Of a stretch of DNA of 64,000 nucleotides, positions 16,083 to 25,205 are shown piece by piece. A program made the position numbers and the translations under genes. Source of the DNA: Microbacterium luteum (GTDB lineage: Bacteria; Actinomycetota; Actinomycetes; Actinomycetales; Microbacteriaceae). Below the pieces are notes generated by a model. That model did no database searches and had not been told where the DNA came from. It saw only the letters and a program-made list of their open reading frames with translations. Numbering within the stretch: the stretch's first letter is position 1; each line of letters begins with the position of its first letter. Location of the stretch: NCBI RefSeq assembly GCF_015277875.1, contig NZ_CP063814.1:310001-374000 (forward strand), given 5' to 3'.

Positions 16083-17762
16083 CCTCGATCCACCGATGAG
16101 CGTGGGTGCTGAGCGAGCGTCGCGACGTAGAAATGCCTCTCTGATCAGGAAGAATAGAGCTTGTCTAGGGCAACTGTTCAACTGATCCGAGAGGCATCTC
16201 GTAGATGCAATTCAAGCACGCTCCGACCGCGGTATCTGCGGCATTCGATGATCCGAGTCTCGTGTCGACGGCAGGGCTGGTGCCGATGCTCAGGCTCGCG
16301 CAGCGGGCCGGTCTGGCGGAGCTGGCTCACGACCGGTTGAGTGTCCCGACGGACAAGGGCGCGAACGCGGGTGCGAAGGTGATGTCGCTGGTCGCGGGGA
16401 TGCTCGCCGGGGCGGACTCGATCGACGACATGAACCTTCTCCGCCACGGCGGCATGGTGGGCCGCCTGTTCGCCCGGACGTATGCGCCGTCGACGCTGGG
16501 ATCGTTCCTGCGTGGGTTTCGGTTCGGCCATGTCCGCCAGCTCGACGCCGTCGCCTCCCGCGTCCTTCAGAACCTCACCGCCGACACGCCACTGCTGCAG
16601 GTGCGAGACGGTGAGCGGGTGATGGTCGATCTGGACGACACGATCATCGAGGTCCACGGGTATCAGAAGCAGGGCGCCTCGTTCGGGTACTCCGGCGTCC
16701 GCGGCCTGAACGCGCTGATCGCGACGGCATCAACCTCATCGTCGGCGCCGGTGATCCTCGGGCAGCGGTTGCGGCAGGGGAAGACCGGGTCCCCGAAAGG
16801 CGCGGCACGGATCGTCGGTGACACGCTCGCGACCCTGCGCCGCACTGGCGCCGCGGCCGGGACTCGGCCGTTGCTGCGGGCGGATTCCGCGTTCTACGGG
16901 CACGCCGCCATCGGCACCGCGATCAACGCCGGCGCCGACGTGTCGGTGACGGTCAGGATGGACCCTGCGGTGAAGGCCGCGATCGCGACCATCCCGGATG
17001 ATGCGTGGGAGATGATCGAGTACACCGACTCGATCCGTGACGAGACCACCGGACAGTTGATCTCCAAAGCCGAGGTCGCCGAGATCCCGTTCACCGCGTT
17101 CCGCTCACGGAAGAAGGCGGAACAGGTCGCTGGGCGGCTGGTGGTGCGGCGGATCCCCGACCTGAACCCGAACAAGGTGGAGCAGCCGACGCTGTTCGAC
17201 GTCTACCGGCACCATGCGTTCTTCACCACCACCGACAAGAGGTGATGGACACGGTGGTCGCGGACAAGACGCACCGCGCTCACGCGATCATCGAGCAAGT
17301 CCACGCCGACCTCAAGAACGGGCCGCTCGCGCACCTGCCCTCTGGTGTGTTCACGGCGAACAGCGCCTGGCTCGTGCTCGCCGTGATCGCGTTCAACCTC
17401 ACCCGCACCGCTGGAGTCATCGCCGACAAGGCCGGTCGGCTCGCGAGAGCCACGACCGCGACGATCCGCCGCACCCTCATCCACGTCCCGGCACGGCTGG
17501 CTCGCTCCGCCCGCCGCATCATCCTGCACCTCCCGGAGGCGTGGCCCTGGCAGAACGCCCTCCACCGGCTGTTCACCGCCACACACGCACCGCCACCAGT
17601 CACGACCACCTGACCATCGCCGCAACCGCGGCACGACCAAGGAGCCAGTGGACGACCGGGATGCGACGCCCGGAACCCAGCCCTGCCCTCGACACGTCAC
17701 CGCGCGCCGATCACGCCAATCACGCCGGCCCGACCAACCCACGGCTCATCGGTGGATCGAGG
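16083..17762. mobile_element. IS1380-family insertion sequence with intact ends
   Basis: 1680 bp. Perfect 19-bp terminal inverted repeats (CCTCGATCCACCGATGAGC at 16083, its complement ending at 17762) and a 5-bp direct target duplication CTAAG at 16078-16082 and 17763-17767. The transposase inside is frameshifted, so the copy is probably immobile unless helped in trans. Confidence 0.92.
16205..17613 (+). pseudogene. IS1380-family transposase, single frameshift
   Basis: First frame 16205-17245 encodes 346 residues with the IS1380/DDE pattern (VMVDLDDTIIEVHGYQKQGA, LLRADSAFYGHAAI). The frame ends at AAG AGG TGA; the protein resumes in another frame from 17242 (MMDTVVADKTHRAHAIIEQV then FTANSAWLVLAVIAFNLTRT) to TGA 17613. 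A single-base deletion near 17238 explains the break. The late glutamate of the active site (IEQVHADLKNG) lies in the second piece, so the shift inactivates the enzyme. Confidence 0.9.
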
Positions 17763-17811
17763 CTAAGTAGACGTCACGGGGACGATCGGGGAATCGGGCT
17801 ACCTTCCGACA

Positions 17812-18525
17812 TCACCGGACTTGCTCGATGAGCTCCTGCCAAGCGCGTCGGAACTGGTCCGTGAGGTCACTTCCGCGCGCGGCCGGCGACTTGATCTGAC
17901 CGACTCGCACAACGACGCCGTTAGTGTGTGCGCGGTGCTTCCCGAACTCTTGGACTTCCTGAGCCGTCCATTCCCTAGCGGCAAGCACACCGCCGTGGTC
18001 ACCGTCTACGAGGAGGAAGATGCAGACGTCGAACCCGAACGACCGAATCGGAGAAAACACCGCTGACGGGCTCGTGCCCGGTCGGATCATCCGAACCTTG
18101 ACTTGCACTTTGCGGCCGTCGTCCGCGACCAGATCGTAGGACTTCTCGGAGTTCGGCGCGAGTAGGCCGTCGTACACGATGGCAGCGCAGTACTCGGCGA
18201 GGTCACCGATCGGCGCATTGTTTGTGCGAACGAGTCCACGATGTCGCAGCTCGTCGAGGATGTTCGCATAACGCACGAGCAGCTGGCCGACCGTGACCTC
18301 GGCGAGTTCGTCATTGTCTGCCGGGGCTGCGAGCGGAGGCATCGCGTGATCGGCGCGCGAGAAGTGGGCGCGGACAAGGTCTACCTGCTCAGCGGTCAAC
18401 GACCAGGCGCTGCCGGCTTCGACGGGATGGCGCCAATTCTGCCGCCTCATCCACGCACGGATGGCCTTCGGATCGACGTTCAGCTCATCGGCGAGCTCTC
18501 TCACGCTGGGTGAAGAATCAGCCAT
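17812..18525 (-). CDS. Predicted nuclease-fold protein with N-terminal HTH
   Basis: 237 residues. The N-terminus (VRELADELNVDPKAIRAWMRRQNW, residues 7-30) is a winged/HTH-like DNA-binding segment. The central part has a PD-(D/E)xK-like pattern: GDLAEYCAAIVYDG, then KSYDLVADDGRKVQVKVRMI, with D and the Q-V-K lysine. Such domains (for example DUF6998-type proteins) are thought to be restriction-like nucleases or DNA-binding relics. It is the last gene of the island, on the opposite strand, 1 kb from tRNA-Phe. Family assignment is by motif only. Confidence 0.65.
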   Translation of the reverse strand: MADSSPSVRELADELNVDPKAIRAWMRRQNWRHPVEAGSAWSLTAEQVDLVRAHFSRADHAMPPLAAPADNDELAEVTVGQLLVRYANILDELRHRGLVRTNNAPIGDLAEYCAAIVYDGLLAPNSEKSYDLVADDGRKVQVKVRMIRPGTSPSAVFSPIRSFGFDVCIFLLVDGDHGGVLAAREWTAQEVQEFGKHRAHTNGVVVRVGQIKSPAARGSDLTDQFRRAWQELIEQVR

Positions 18526-18674
18526 CCTCGAACCGTATCGGAGCCTCGACCGGCCCCAGACCGGCCCGCACCATCCAACGACTGCGCTTGCAGCGTCCAG
18601 GTCAGGCCGTCTGGGGGATGCGCGGGCGACTCAAGGTCAAGTCGGAAAACGACTCATAACCAGGGAAAAGAAGA

Positions 18675-18706
18675 AACCCCCGCGATGTAGAAGCTACGCG
18701 GGGGTT
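18675..18706 (-). terminator. Terminator of the tRNA cluster
   Basis: AACCCCCGCG and CGCGGGGGTT form a perfect 10-bp stem; on the minus strand the stem is followed by a pyrimidine/T-rich stretch (TTCTTCTTTTCCC). It lies a few bases after the end of tRNA-Phe. A slightly decayed copy is at 7929-7960. The remainder of 18526-18674 shows no gene. Confidence 0.75.
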
Positions 18707-18709
18707 TCC

Positions 18710-18753
18710 GTGGCTCCGACCGGCATCGATCCGGTGACCTTTCGATTTTCAGT
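18710..18753. repeat. Right attachment repeat of the island (attR, inside tRNA-Phe)
   Basis: 44 bp identical to 7988-8031. It covers the 3' part of the functional tRNA-Phe, so the element restored the tRNA when it integrated. Confidence 0.88.
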
Positions 18754-18783
18754 CGAACGCTCTACCAACTGAGCTACAGAGCC
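18711..18783 (-). tRNA. tRNA-Phe (anticodon GAA)
   Basis: 73 nt. Acceptor GGCTCTG/CGGAGCC, D-arm GCTCAGTTGGTAGAGC, anticodon loop CTGAAAA, T-loop GATCGATGC (the TTCGATNC position). CCA is not encoded. Host site of the genomic island. Confidence 0.96.
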
Positions 18784-18846
18784 GCGCGACATGTCTGCCG
18801 CGTCCTAGACGAAAGGCCTCCTCGAAAGAAGGCCCGTCGCTCGGAG

Positions 18847-18920
18847 CGACCCTGACGGGACTTGAACCCGCGACCTCCGCCGTGACAGGGCGGCACGCTA
18901 ACCAACTGCGCTACAGGGCC
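18847..18920 (-). tRNA. tRNA-Asp (anticodon GTC)
   Basis: 74 nt. Acceptor GGCCCTG/CAGGGTC, D-arm GCGCAGTTGGTTAGCG, anticodon loop CTGTCAC, T-loop GGTTCAAGTCC, discriminator G. CCA not encoded. Confidence 0.96.
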
Positions 18921-18947
18921 ATGATTGTTGAGTTGTGTCGGAAAGAG

Positions 18948-19020
18948 TGACCCCAACGGGATTCGAACCCGTGCTACCGCCGTGAAAGGGCGGCGTCCTA
19001 GGCCGCTAAACGATGGGGCC
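18948..19020 (-). tRNA. tRNA-Glu (anticodon TTC)
   Basis: 73 nt. Acceptor GGCCCCA/TGGGGTC, D-arm CGTTTAGCGGCCTAGG, anticodon loop CTTTCAC, T-loop GGTTCGAATCC. First gene of the minus-strand cluster Glu-Asp-Phe. Confidence 0.96.
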
Positions 19021-19253
19021 GAATGAACCCCTGATCTTGCGACCCGGTGCTCACGCTTACCGACGCTCAAGCATAAGAGAGATTCCGTGGAAACGCCAAT
19101 CGGCCCCCGTATGACCGTTCTCGCGGCGCGCCGACGGCGAACAGCCCATCGGGGAGGGGATCGTTCATCGTGCGGAAATCGGTCCGCACCTGTTGCGGTT
19201 GTGACTCGTGTTGCTACTGTGATCAACGTTGACTGCCCCTGCGAGGAGGATCC

Positions 19254-20672
19254 GTGGACGCCCAGCACAGCGACCTCGATTGCGGTTGCGCGCCCACCGA
19301 AGCGGAGAAGAAACGGCTCTGGCCGTCGGTGAACCGCCGCTCGGCGATCGGCATCGGCGCACTCGGCGCCCTGGGATTCCTGACCTTCTCGTCGCTCGCC
19401 TACTCTCCGGGTGCGATCGCCATCGAGGGCTACCCCTCGTGGGATGAGGTCGAAGCCGCCAAGGCGAACGAGGCGGCGAAGGCCGCCGAGGTCTCCAAGA
19501 TCCGCAACCTCATCTCGAGCCTCCAGGCCGAGGTCGCGCGCACGCAGGCAGAAGCCGAGGCCGCATCGAACGAGTTCTACGAGGCGCAGCAGGCGTTCTT
19601 CGAGGCGTCGTTCAAGGCCGATGAGCTTCAGGCTCAGGCCGACGAGCAGGCCGAGGCCGCCAACGAGGCCGCGAACAAGGCCGGGCGAGTGGCGGCGCAG
19701 CTGTATCGCAACGGCGGCGACGACACCTCGCTGGAACTGTTCTTCTCGGGCTCGGCCGCGACCGCCGACGACCTGCTGTCGCGCCTGGGAACGATGGACA
19801 AGCTGCTCGAGCGGAACCAGACCGTCTACAGCGAGGCCGTCACGGCGCGCGACGCCGCTCAGAGCCTCTCCGACCAGGCCGAGGTGGCTCGCCAGGAGCG
19901 GGATCGCCTGCAGAAGGTCGCCGAGGAGAAGATGGTCGAGGCGCAGGAGAAGGCAGAGGCCGCTCAGGCCGCCCTCGCTGCGCAGGAGTCCAATCTCTCC
20001 ACCCTTCAGGCCCAGCTCGCGGCCCTTGAAGACGAGACCGCCCAGACGATCGCCGACTACAAGGCGGGCGTCGAAGAGGAGAAGCGGCGCAAGGCCGAAG
20101 CCGCCGCCCGGGCCAAAGCGGAGGCCGAGCGCCTCGCCCGCGAGGCGGCCGAACGCGCGAAACAGGAGCAGCAGAACTCCGGTGGCGGATCCTCCGGCTC
20201 CAGCAGTGGCGGGTCGTCCGGTTCCAGTGGCGGCAACGGCGGTGCCGTCGTCGGATCCGGGTGGGCGCGGCCCGGTTCCGGGTACCGATCCTCGGGATAC
20301 GGATGGCGCACGAGCCAGTGCGGTCCGAGCTACTGCTCCTCCAGCTTCCACGCGGGCGTCGACCTCGCGGCCGGCTGCGGTTCTGCGATCTACGCCGCGT
20401 CAGCCGGAACAGTCGTCTACGCCGGATACAACGGCGGCTACGGCAACTACATCAAGATCGACCACGGCGGCGGCATCGGCACCGGGTACGCCCACATCCA
20501 GAACGGTGGGATCTGGGTGGGCTACGGCCAGCGCGTCAGCGCGGGGCAGGCCATCGCCGCCGAGGGCAACACCGGCAACTCCTTCGGCTGTCACCTGCAC
20601 TTCGAGACGTACATCAACGGCTCTCCCGTGAACCCGATCAACTTCATGGCGGCGCGCGGCGTCAGCGTCTGA
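19254..20672 (+). CDS. M23 peptidase with long coiled coil (EnvC/RipC-like murein hydrolase)
   Basis: 472 residues from GTG 19254 with GAGGAGGA 5 nt upstream. An N-terminal membrane anchor or signal (IGIGALGALGFLTFSSLAYS, about 29-48), then a long Ala/Glu-rich coiled coil (about 60-290), a Ser/Gly linker, and a C-terminal LytM domain (about 340-460) with the zinc motifs FHAGVDLA and HLHFE. The catalytic H-x3-D and HxH are intact, so it may cleave peptidoglycan itself. Expected at the cell surface in division or wall remodelling. Possible disulfide at CGPSYC. Confidence 0.92.
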   Translation: MDAQHSDLDCGCAPTEAEKKRLWPSVNRRSAIGIGALGALGFLTFSSLAYSPGAIAIEGYPSWDEVEAAKANEAAKAAEVSKIRNLISSLQAEVARTQAEAEAASNEFYEAQQAFFEASFKADELQAQADEQAEAANEAANKAGRVAAQLYRNGGDDTSLELFFSGSAATADDLLSRLGTMDKLLERNQTVYSEAVTARDAAQSLSDQAEVARQERDRLQKVAEEKMVEAQEKAEAAQAALAAQESNLSTLQAQLAALEDETAQTIADYKAGVEEEKRRKAEAAARAKAEAERLAREAAERAKQEQQNSGGGSSGSSSGGSSGSSGGNGGAVVGSGWARPGSGYRSSGYGWRTSQCGPSYCSSSFHAGVDLAAGCGSAIYAASAGTVVYAGYNGGYGNYIKIDHGGGIGTGYAHIQNGGIWVGYGQRVSAGQAIAAEGNTGNSFGCHLHFETYINGSPVNPINFMAARGVSV

Positions 20673-20679
20673 GCACCGA

Positions 20680-22032
20680 TCAGGCCGACGACGCGCGTTC
20701 GAGCGTGGCCCTGGCCTGCTGAGCGGCCGCGGCCAACCGGTCGCGTTCGACCGCATCGAGATCGGATGCCTCGAGCGACGCCTCGATTCGTCCCAGCTGC
20801 TGCGACAGGGCATCGCGCTGCGCGGCGTGCTGCACGTGCCACGCGACGTCATCGATCGTCCAGAGCAGCCGCTCCAGCACATCCGGTGCGCCGGCGCCGT
20901 AGCGACGAATAGGTGAGATCGCGACATCGAGGAGTTCGGCGAAGTCGTCGCCGCATGGGAGCAGGCGCGTGACGCCGTCCTGCGATGCGTACGCCTCCGG
21001 GCGCGGAGGCTGGGCCGCCAGGTCGCACAGGAGCGCGGAGATGTGGCTGAGCGCGTGGACCGCTGTCGTCGGATCGTTGACGCCCGGGGACAGGGCGCGA
21101 CTGGCGACGTCGACGAGCTGCCGCAGCCCGAACCCGACATCCTGCGCGGGCGTGCGTTCGTAGTCGGCGCTGAAACACGCGGCGATCTCATCCGCGATGC
21201 GCTCGTCGGTGCGCCCCGGCCCGTCGATCTGGGCGGGATGCCACCATCGTGCGAGCGGCGTGCCCGCGATGATGCTGCCGCCCACGGGGCGCAGCTCGCG
21301 CACCACGATGTCGTGAGCGACGGCGAGATCGATCAGCTCGCCGCGGTCGACGCCGGAGACGAAACCCGACGTGCGCGCGAACACGGTGTGCCCGCGGTCG
21401 GGCTCGATCGGTGCCGGGGCGGGGGTTCCGGGTGGCGCATCCGCCAGCAGCGCGATGGTGTGCGCCGCCTCACGATGCACATCGCGCATCATCGTCTCCA
21501 CCCGGAGCTGCCGGGCGAGATGAGCGAGGAAGAAGGTGAGCACCACGACGCTCACCAGGGTGAGTACCGAGGCGACGGTCACCGCGATGCGCGGCACGAA
21601 GGCGTCTGCCTCGTCGGTGGCGTTCTCGACCGTGCGCAGCACCGTGAGCGCGTACGCGAACGTGCCGAGGAAGACCGCGAGCGTGCCCTGGACCATCGGG
21701 TCCGAGGCGAACATGCGCAGGAGCCGCGGAGACGCCTGGCTGCTCGCCAGCTGCAGGGCGACCACCGTCAGTGAGAACGTCAGCGACGTGGCCGTGATGA
21801 GGGATCCGGCGATCGCGGAGAGGACGGCGCGCGCGGCATCCGTCCCGCCGGAGAAGATGAATGCCGTCACCGTGTCGGCGAGGGACGCGTCGACGGAGCG
21901 GTCGAGCTCCGGCAGCGCCAGGCCGATGAGCACGGCCCCGATCACCGCGATGAGCGGCACGGGCCACAGGCGCGACGCGACCGCATCGCTGATCACGGCG
22001 ATGCGCCGTCGCACCGCCCCGCGTCGCGCCAT
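20680..22032 (-). CDS. DUF2254 membrane protein
   Basis: 450 residues. Four hydrophobic helices in the first ~180 residues (VPLIAVIGAVLIGLALPELD, GTLAVFLGTFAYALTVLRTV, VTVASVLTLVSVVVLTFFLA and one near 75) and the family-typical stretch LTFSLTVVALQLASSQASPRLLRMF. The cytoplasmic remainder includes PALSPGVNDPTTAVHALSH-like DUF2254 features. Function not established; sometimes proposed to be channel-like. Convergent with the M23 gene, only 7 bp apart. Confidence 0.9.
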   Translation of the reverse strand: MARRGAVRRRIAVISDAVASRLWPVPLIAVIGAVLIGLALPELDRSVDASLADTVTAFIFSGGTDAARAVLSAIAGSLITATSLTFSLTVVALQLASSQASPRLLRMFASDPMVQGTLAVFLGTFAYALTVLRTVENATDEADAFVPRIAVTVASVLTLVSVVVLTFFLAHLARQLRVETMMRDVHREAAHTIALLADAPPGTPAPAPIEPDRGHTVFARTSGFVSGVDRGELIDLAVAHDIVVRELRPVGGSIIAGTPLARWWHPAQIDGPGRTDERIADEIAACFSADYERTPAQDVGFGLRQLVDVASRALSPGVNDPTTAVHALSHISALLCDLAAQPPRPEAYASQDGVTRLLPCGDDFAELLDVAISPIRRYGAGAPDVLERLLWTIDDVAWHVQHAAQRDALSQQLGRIEASLEASDLDAVERDRLAAAAQQARATLERASSA

Positions 22033-22049
22033 GTGGTCTCCCGTCCGGA

Positions 22050-22583
22050 TCAGCGGGTGCTGGGGGCTTCGCCCTCACCCTGCGTGCGGGTCTCGCCCTC
22101 GTGCTCCTCGAACCGCGCGAAGGCCTCGTCGACGAGGCGTTCGGCTTCGGCGGCATCCGCCCACTCGTCGACCTTGACCCACTTGCCGGGCTCGAGGTCC
22201 TTGTAGTGCTCGAAGAAGTGGTTGATCTCGTTGCGTGTCCACTCATCGATGTCGGAGACGTCCTGGATGTGGTTCCAGCGGGGGTCCTTCGCGAGAACCG
22301 CGACGACCTTGTCGTCGCCGCCGGCCTCGTCCGACATCTTCAGCACGCCCACGGGCCGCACCTTCACGAGCACGCCCGGCATGATGTCGCGGTCCAGCAG
22401 CACGAGCACGTCGAGCGGGTCGCCGTCTTCGCCCAGGGTGTTCTCGAAGAACCCGTAGTTGGAGGGGTATCCCATCGGGGTGTACAGGATGCGGTCGAGG
22501 TAGACCCGGCCGGTGCCGTGGTCGACCTCGTACTTGATGCTGCTGTTGCGAGGGATCTCGATGACGGCGTCGTACGCGCCCAT
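22050..22583 (-). CDS. ppa: Inorganic pyrophosphatase (family I)
   Basis: 177 residues; hydrolyses pyrophosphate to two phosphates in the cytosol, pulling biosynthetic reactions forward. Family signature [11 protein letters not shown] (about 51-61), with [12 protein letters not shown] at the start and the late active-site stretch [13 protein letters not shown]. The extra acidic tail after residue 160 is typical of actinobacteria. Start ATG 22583; 17 bp downstream of it is the DUF2254 gene start on the same strand. Confidence 0.97.
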   Translation of the reverse strand: MGAYDAVIEIPRNSSIKYEVDHGTGRVYLDRILYTPMGYPSNYGFFENTLGEDGDPLDVLVLLDRDIMPGVLVKVRPVGVLKMSDEAGGDDKVVAVLAKDPRWNHIQDVSDIDEWTRNEINHFFEHYKDLEPGKWVKVDEWADAAEAERLVDEAFARFEEHEGETRTQGEGEAPSTR

Positions 22584-22668
22584 GCTTGCTGCTCCTTCGG
22601 AAGACGTGCGGATGCGCGACCAGCCTAGTTGCACGCCGGCTCCCCGTGAGGCGCGCCGATGCGCGCGG

Positions 22669-22674
22669 TACCGT
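22669..22674 (+). promoter_or_regulatory. -10 box (TACCGT) for leaderless tilS
   Basis: Ends 6 nt before ATG 22681; no ribosome site precedes the start. Confidence 0.5.
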
Positions 22675-22680
22675 GGCCGC

Positions 22681-23676
22681 ATGCCGCACCGTCCGAGTCT
22701 GGATCCCGCCGTCGCCGACGTGCGTCGCGCGGTGCGCGGCGCCCTGGCCCGCCTCGCCGCCGACGCTCCGCTCGTGGTGGGCCTGTCCGGTGGCGCCGAC
22801 TCCCTCGCCCTCACCGCGGCGGTCGCCTTCGAGACCGGGGGTGCGGATGCATCCGCGACCGCCGTCGTGGTCGACCACGGGCTGCAGGAGACCTCCGCCG
22901 AGGTCGCACGCGGCGCGGCCGCAGCCGCGTCATCGCTGGGACTGGCCGCCCGCGTGGTCGAGGTGGATGTGGACGGCGGCGGCGGACTCGAAGCGGCGGC
23001 CCGCGACGCGCGATACCGGGCGCTGCGTGCCGTCGCGCGCGAGACCGGCGCGGCGGCCGTGCTCGTGGGGCACACCCTCGACGACCAGGCCGAGACGGTC
23101 CTGCTCGGCCTGGCGCGCGGATCCGGTGCGGCGAGCCTGCAGGGCATGTCGCCGGTGTCCGACCTCGACGGTGTCGCGCTCGTGCGGCCGCTGCTGGCGC
23201 TGCGGCGTTCCACCACGCGTGCGGCGTGCGCGGCCGAGGGACTCGAGCCGTGGGACGACCCGCACAACGACGATCCCCGCTTCGCGCGGGTGCGCACCCG
23301 CAACACCGTGCTCCCGATGCTCGAGCGCGAGCTCGGACCGGGCGTGGCGGAGGCGCTCGCGCGCACGGCCGAGCAGATGCGGGAAGACGCCGAGGCGTTC
23401 GACGAGATGATCGAGGAGACGATCGAAGACATCGTCGAGCACGCCGAAGCCGGCATCTCCGTCTCGGTGCCGGCCCTCGCCGCGAATCCCGCGGCGGTGC
23501 GGCACCGCATCATCCGACTCGTCGTGGCGAGCGAGTTCGGCGCGAGCCTCACGCGCGTGCAGACCCTCGAGGTCGCGCGACTCGTGACCGACTGGTCGGG
23601 TCAGGGGTCGATCGATCTGCCCGGATGCCGCGCCCGCCGGGTCGGCGCGCGCGTGGAGTTCACCGCCACGTCGTGA
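22681..23676 (+). CDS. tilS: tRNA(Ile)-lysidine synthetase
   Basis: 331 residues. PP-loop SGGADSLAL (about 35-43) and the DHGLQ and [19 protein letters not shown] motifs identify TilS, which attaches lysine to C34 of tRNA-Ile(CAU) so that it reads AUA. The C-terminal domain is the short actinobacterial form. Precedes parA-like, hpt and ftsH, the usual actinobacterial tilS-hpt-ftsH order. Confidence 0.95.
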   Translation: MPHRPSLDPAVADVRRAVRGALARLAADAPLVVGLSGGADSLALTAAVAFETGGADASATAVVVDHGLQETSAEVARGAAAAASSLGLAARVVEVDVDGGGGLEAAARDARYRALRAVARETGAAAVLVGHTLDDQAETVLLGLARGSGAASLQGMSPVSDLDGVALVRPLLALRRSTTRAACAAEGLEPWDDPHNDDPRFARVRTRNTVLPMLERELGPGVAEALARTAEQMREDAEAFDEMIEETIEDIVEHAEAGISVSVPALAANPAAVRHRIIRLVVASEFGASLTRVQTLEVARLVTDWSGQGSIDLPGCRARRVGARVEFTATS

Positions 23677-23720
23677 GTCTGCGCACGACCGAACCCGTGA
23701 CGGGAGGGGGCCCCGCTCGT

Positions 23721-23726
23721 TAGGGT
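23721..23726 (+). promoter_or_regulatory. -10 box (TAGGGT) for leaderless parA-like gene
   Basis: Ends 7 nt before GTG 23734. It overlaps the alternative upstream GTG at 23725, which argues against that start. Confidence 0.5.
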
Positions 23727-23733
23727 GGCGCAC

Positions 23734-24483
23734 GTGAAGGTCATCGCGGTGTACAGCGTCAAGGGTGGAGTGGGCAAGTCCACGACGGCGGTGAACCTGG
23801 CCTACGAGGCGGCGAAGGACCAGCGCGTTCTGCTGTGGGACCTCGACCCGCAGGCGGCCGCGACCCACATGCTCGAGGTCAAGCCCAAGCTCAAGGGCGG
23901 CGCCGAATCGATCATCGGCGGGAAGGGCAAGATCGGCCGGGCTGTGCGGGAGACGGCCTATCAGGACCTCGACGTGCTGCCCGGAGACGACAGCTATCGG
24001 GATCTCGAGCTCGCCCTGGATGCCGCCAAGCACTCCACGCGGCGCATCCAGCGCGCCCTCGGGCCGCTCTCCGACAACTACGACGTCGTGATCCTCGACT
24101 GCCCTCCCGGTGCGTCCCTTCTCGCGCAGAACGTCATCCGGGCCGCCGATCTCGTCGTGCTCCCCGTGGTCCCGACGCCGCTCGCGCTGCGATCGCTGCA
24201 GCAGGTGCGCGATGTCATCGCGGCGGAGTCGAAGCCGGCGAAGATCGTGTCGTTCCTGTCGATGGTCGATCGCCGCAAGAAGACCCATCGCACCGCGGTC
24301 GAGGAGCTTCCGGCCGACGAGCCCGACATGTGCAAGGTCGTCATCCCGGCGACGGTCGTCGTGGAGCGCATGGGATCCGAGCGCAAGCCCGTCGCGGCAT
24401 ATGCGCCGTCGTCCGAGGCGGCGCAGTCCTTCGCGACGCTGTGGAGCATCGCATGGGTGGCGGCGCGGGACCGCAAGAAGTGA
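23734..24483 (+). CDS. ParA/MinD-family ATPase, orphan
   Basis: 249 residues. Deviant Walker A VKGGVGKSTTAVNLA near the N-terminus, WDLDPQAAATHML, and Walker B VVILDCPPGASLLA. No parB or partition sites are near it, so it is probably not the chromosome segregation ParA but an orphan that positions a cargo or acts in an unknown pathway. It splits the tilS-hpt pair that is contiguous in many actinobacteria. GTG 23734 chosen by the -10 box distance. Confidence 0.88.
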   Translation: MKVIAVYSVKGGVGKSTTAVNLAYEAAKDQRVLLWDLDPQAAATHMLEVKPKLKGGAESIIGGKGKIGRAVRETAYQDLDVLPGDDSYRDLELALDAAKHSTRRIQRALGPLSDNYDVVILDCPPGASLLAQNVIRAADLVVLPVVPTPLALRSLQQVRDVIAAESKPAKIVSFLSMVDRRKKTHRTAVEELPADEPDMCKVVIPATVVVERMGSERKPVAAYAPSSEAAQSFATLWSIAWVAARDRKK

Positions 24484-24500
24484 TTCGACGCCGACGCTCC

Positions 24501-24506
24501 TAGACT
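24501..24506 (+). promoter_or_regulatory. -10 box (TAGACT) for leaderless hpt
   Basis: Ends 6 nt before ATG 24513. Confidence 0.55.
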
Positions 24507-24512
24507 TCCCCC

Positions 24513-25064
24513 ATGCGCGCCGCCGACATCAGAGACGACCTGACCGACATCCTCGTCACCGAGGAGCAGATCCAGGAGAAGCTGCAGGAGGTGGCCGCGC
24601 AGGTCGCGACCGACTACGAGGGCAAGGACCTGCTGCTGGTCGGGGTGCTCAAGGGCGCCGTCATGGTCATGGCCGACTTCGCGCGCGCACTGCCGATGCA
24701 CGCCGCGATGGACTGGATGGCGGTGTCGTCCTACGGTGCGTCGACGAAATCGAGCGGTGTCGTGCAGATCCGCAAGGACCTCGACACCGACCTCCACGAC
24801 AAGCACGTGCTGATCGTCGAGGACATCATCGACTCGGGCCTGACCCTGCACTGGCTGCTGGCGAACTTCGCCTCTCGCGGCGCCGCGTCGATCGAGATCT
24901 TCTCGCTGCTGCGCAAGCCGGATGCGGCCAAGGTCGAGGTGCCCTGCAAGTACGTCGGCTTCGACATCCCGAGCGACTTCGTCGTCGGTTACGGCCTGGA
25001 CTACGCCGAGCGCTATCGCAACCTGCGCGACGTGGCGGTGCTCGCGCCGCACGTGTACGCCTGA
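24513..25064 (+). CDS. hpt: Hypoxanthine-guanine phosphoribosyltransferase
   Basis: 183 residues. PRPP-binding motif VLIVEDIIDSGLTL (about 94-107), VGVLKGAVMVMADFARAL, and the C-terminal KYVGFDIPSDFVVGYGLDY are diagnostic. Salvages hypoxanthine and guanine to IMP and GMP with PRPP, which links to the adenine and adenosine deaminase-like genes at 48-51 kb that could supply hypoxanthine or inosine. Confidence 0.95.
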   Translation: MRAADIRDDLTDILVTEEQIQEKLQEVAAQVATDYEGKDLLLVGVLKGAVMVMADFARALPMHAAMDWMAVSSYGASTKSSGVVQIRKDLDTDLHDKHVLIVEDIIDSGLTLHWLLANFASRGAASIEIFSLLRKPDAAKVEVPCKYVGFDIPSDFVVGYGLDYAERYRNLRDVAVLAPHVYA

Positions 25065-25205
25065 GCGCGCGCGTCGGCGTGCATTCCGCCGTGGGCGAAT
25101 GCACAGTCGGGGCATAGCCGGCCCGCGATACCCTGTTCGGACCGCCTTGGCGGCGCTGCGCCGCCCGGTGGCCGCTGACGAAAGGGATCGGGCCGCGCCC
25201 GCACC

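Noticed and set aside
18774..20351. 525-residue minus-strand frame across the tRNA genes and the M23 gene
   Set aside because: It crosses three tRNA genes and is antisense to a well-supported M23 peptidase.
23725..23733. Upstream GTG as the ParA-like start
   Set aside because: It overlaps the -10 hexamer and adds only three residues before the conserved KVIAVYSVKGG start.
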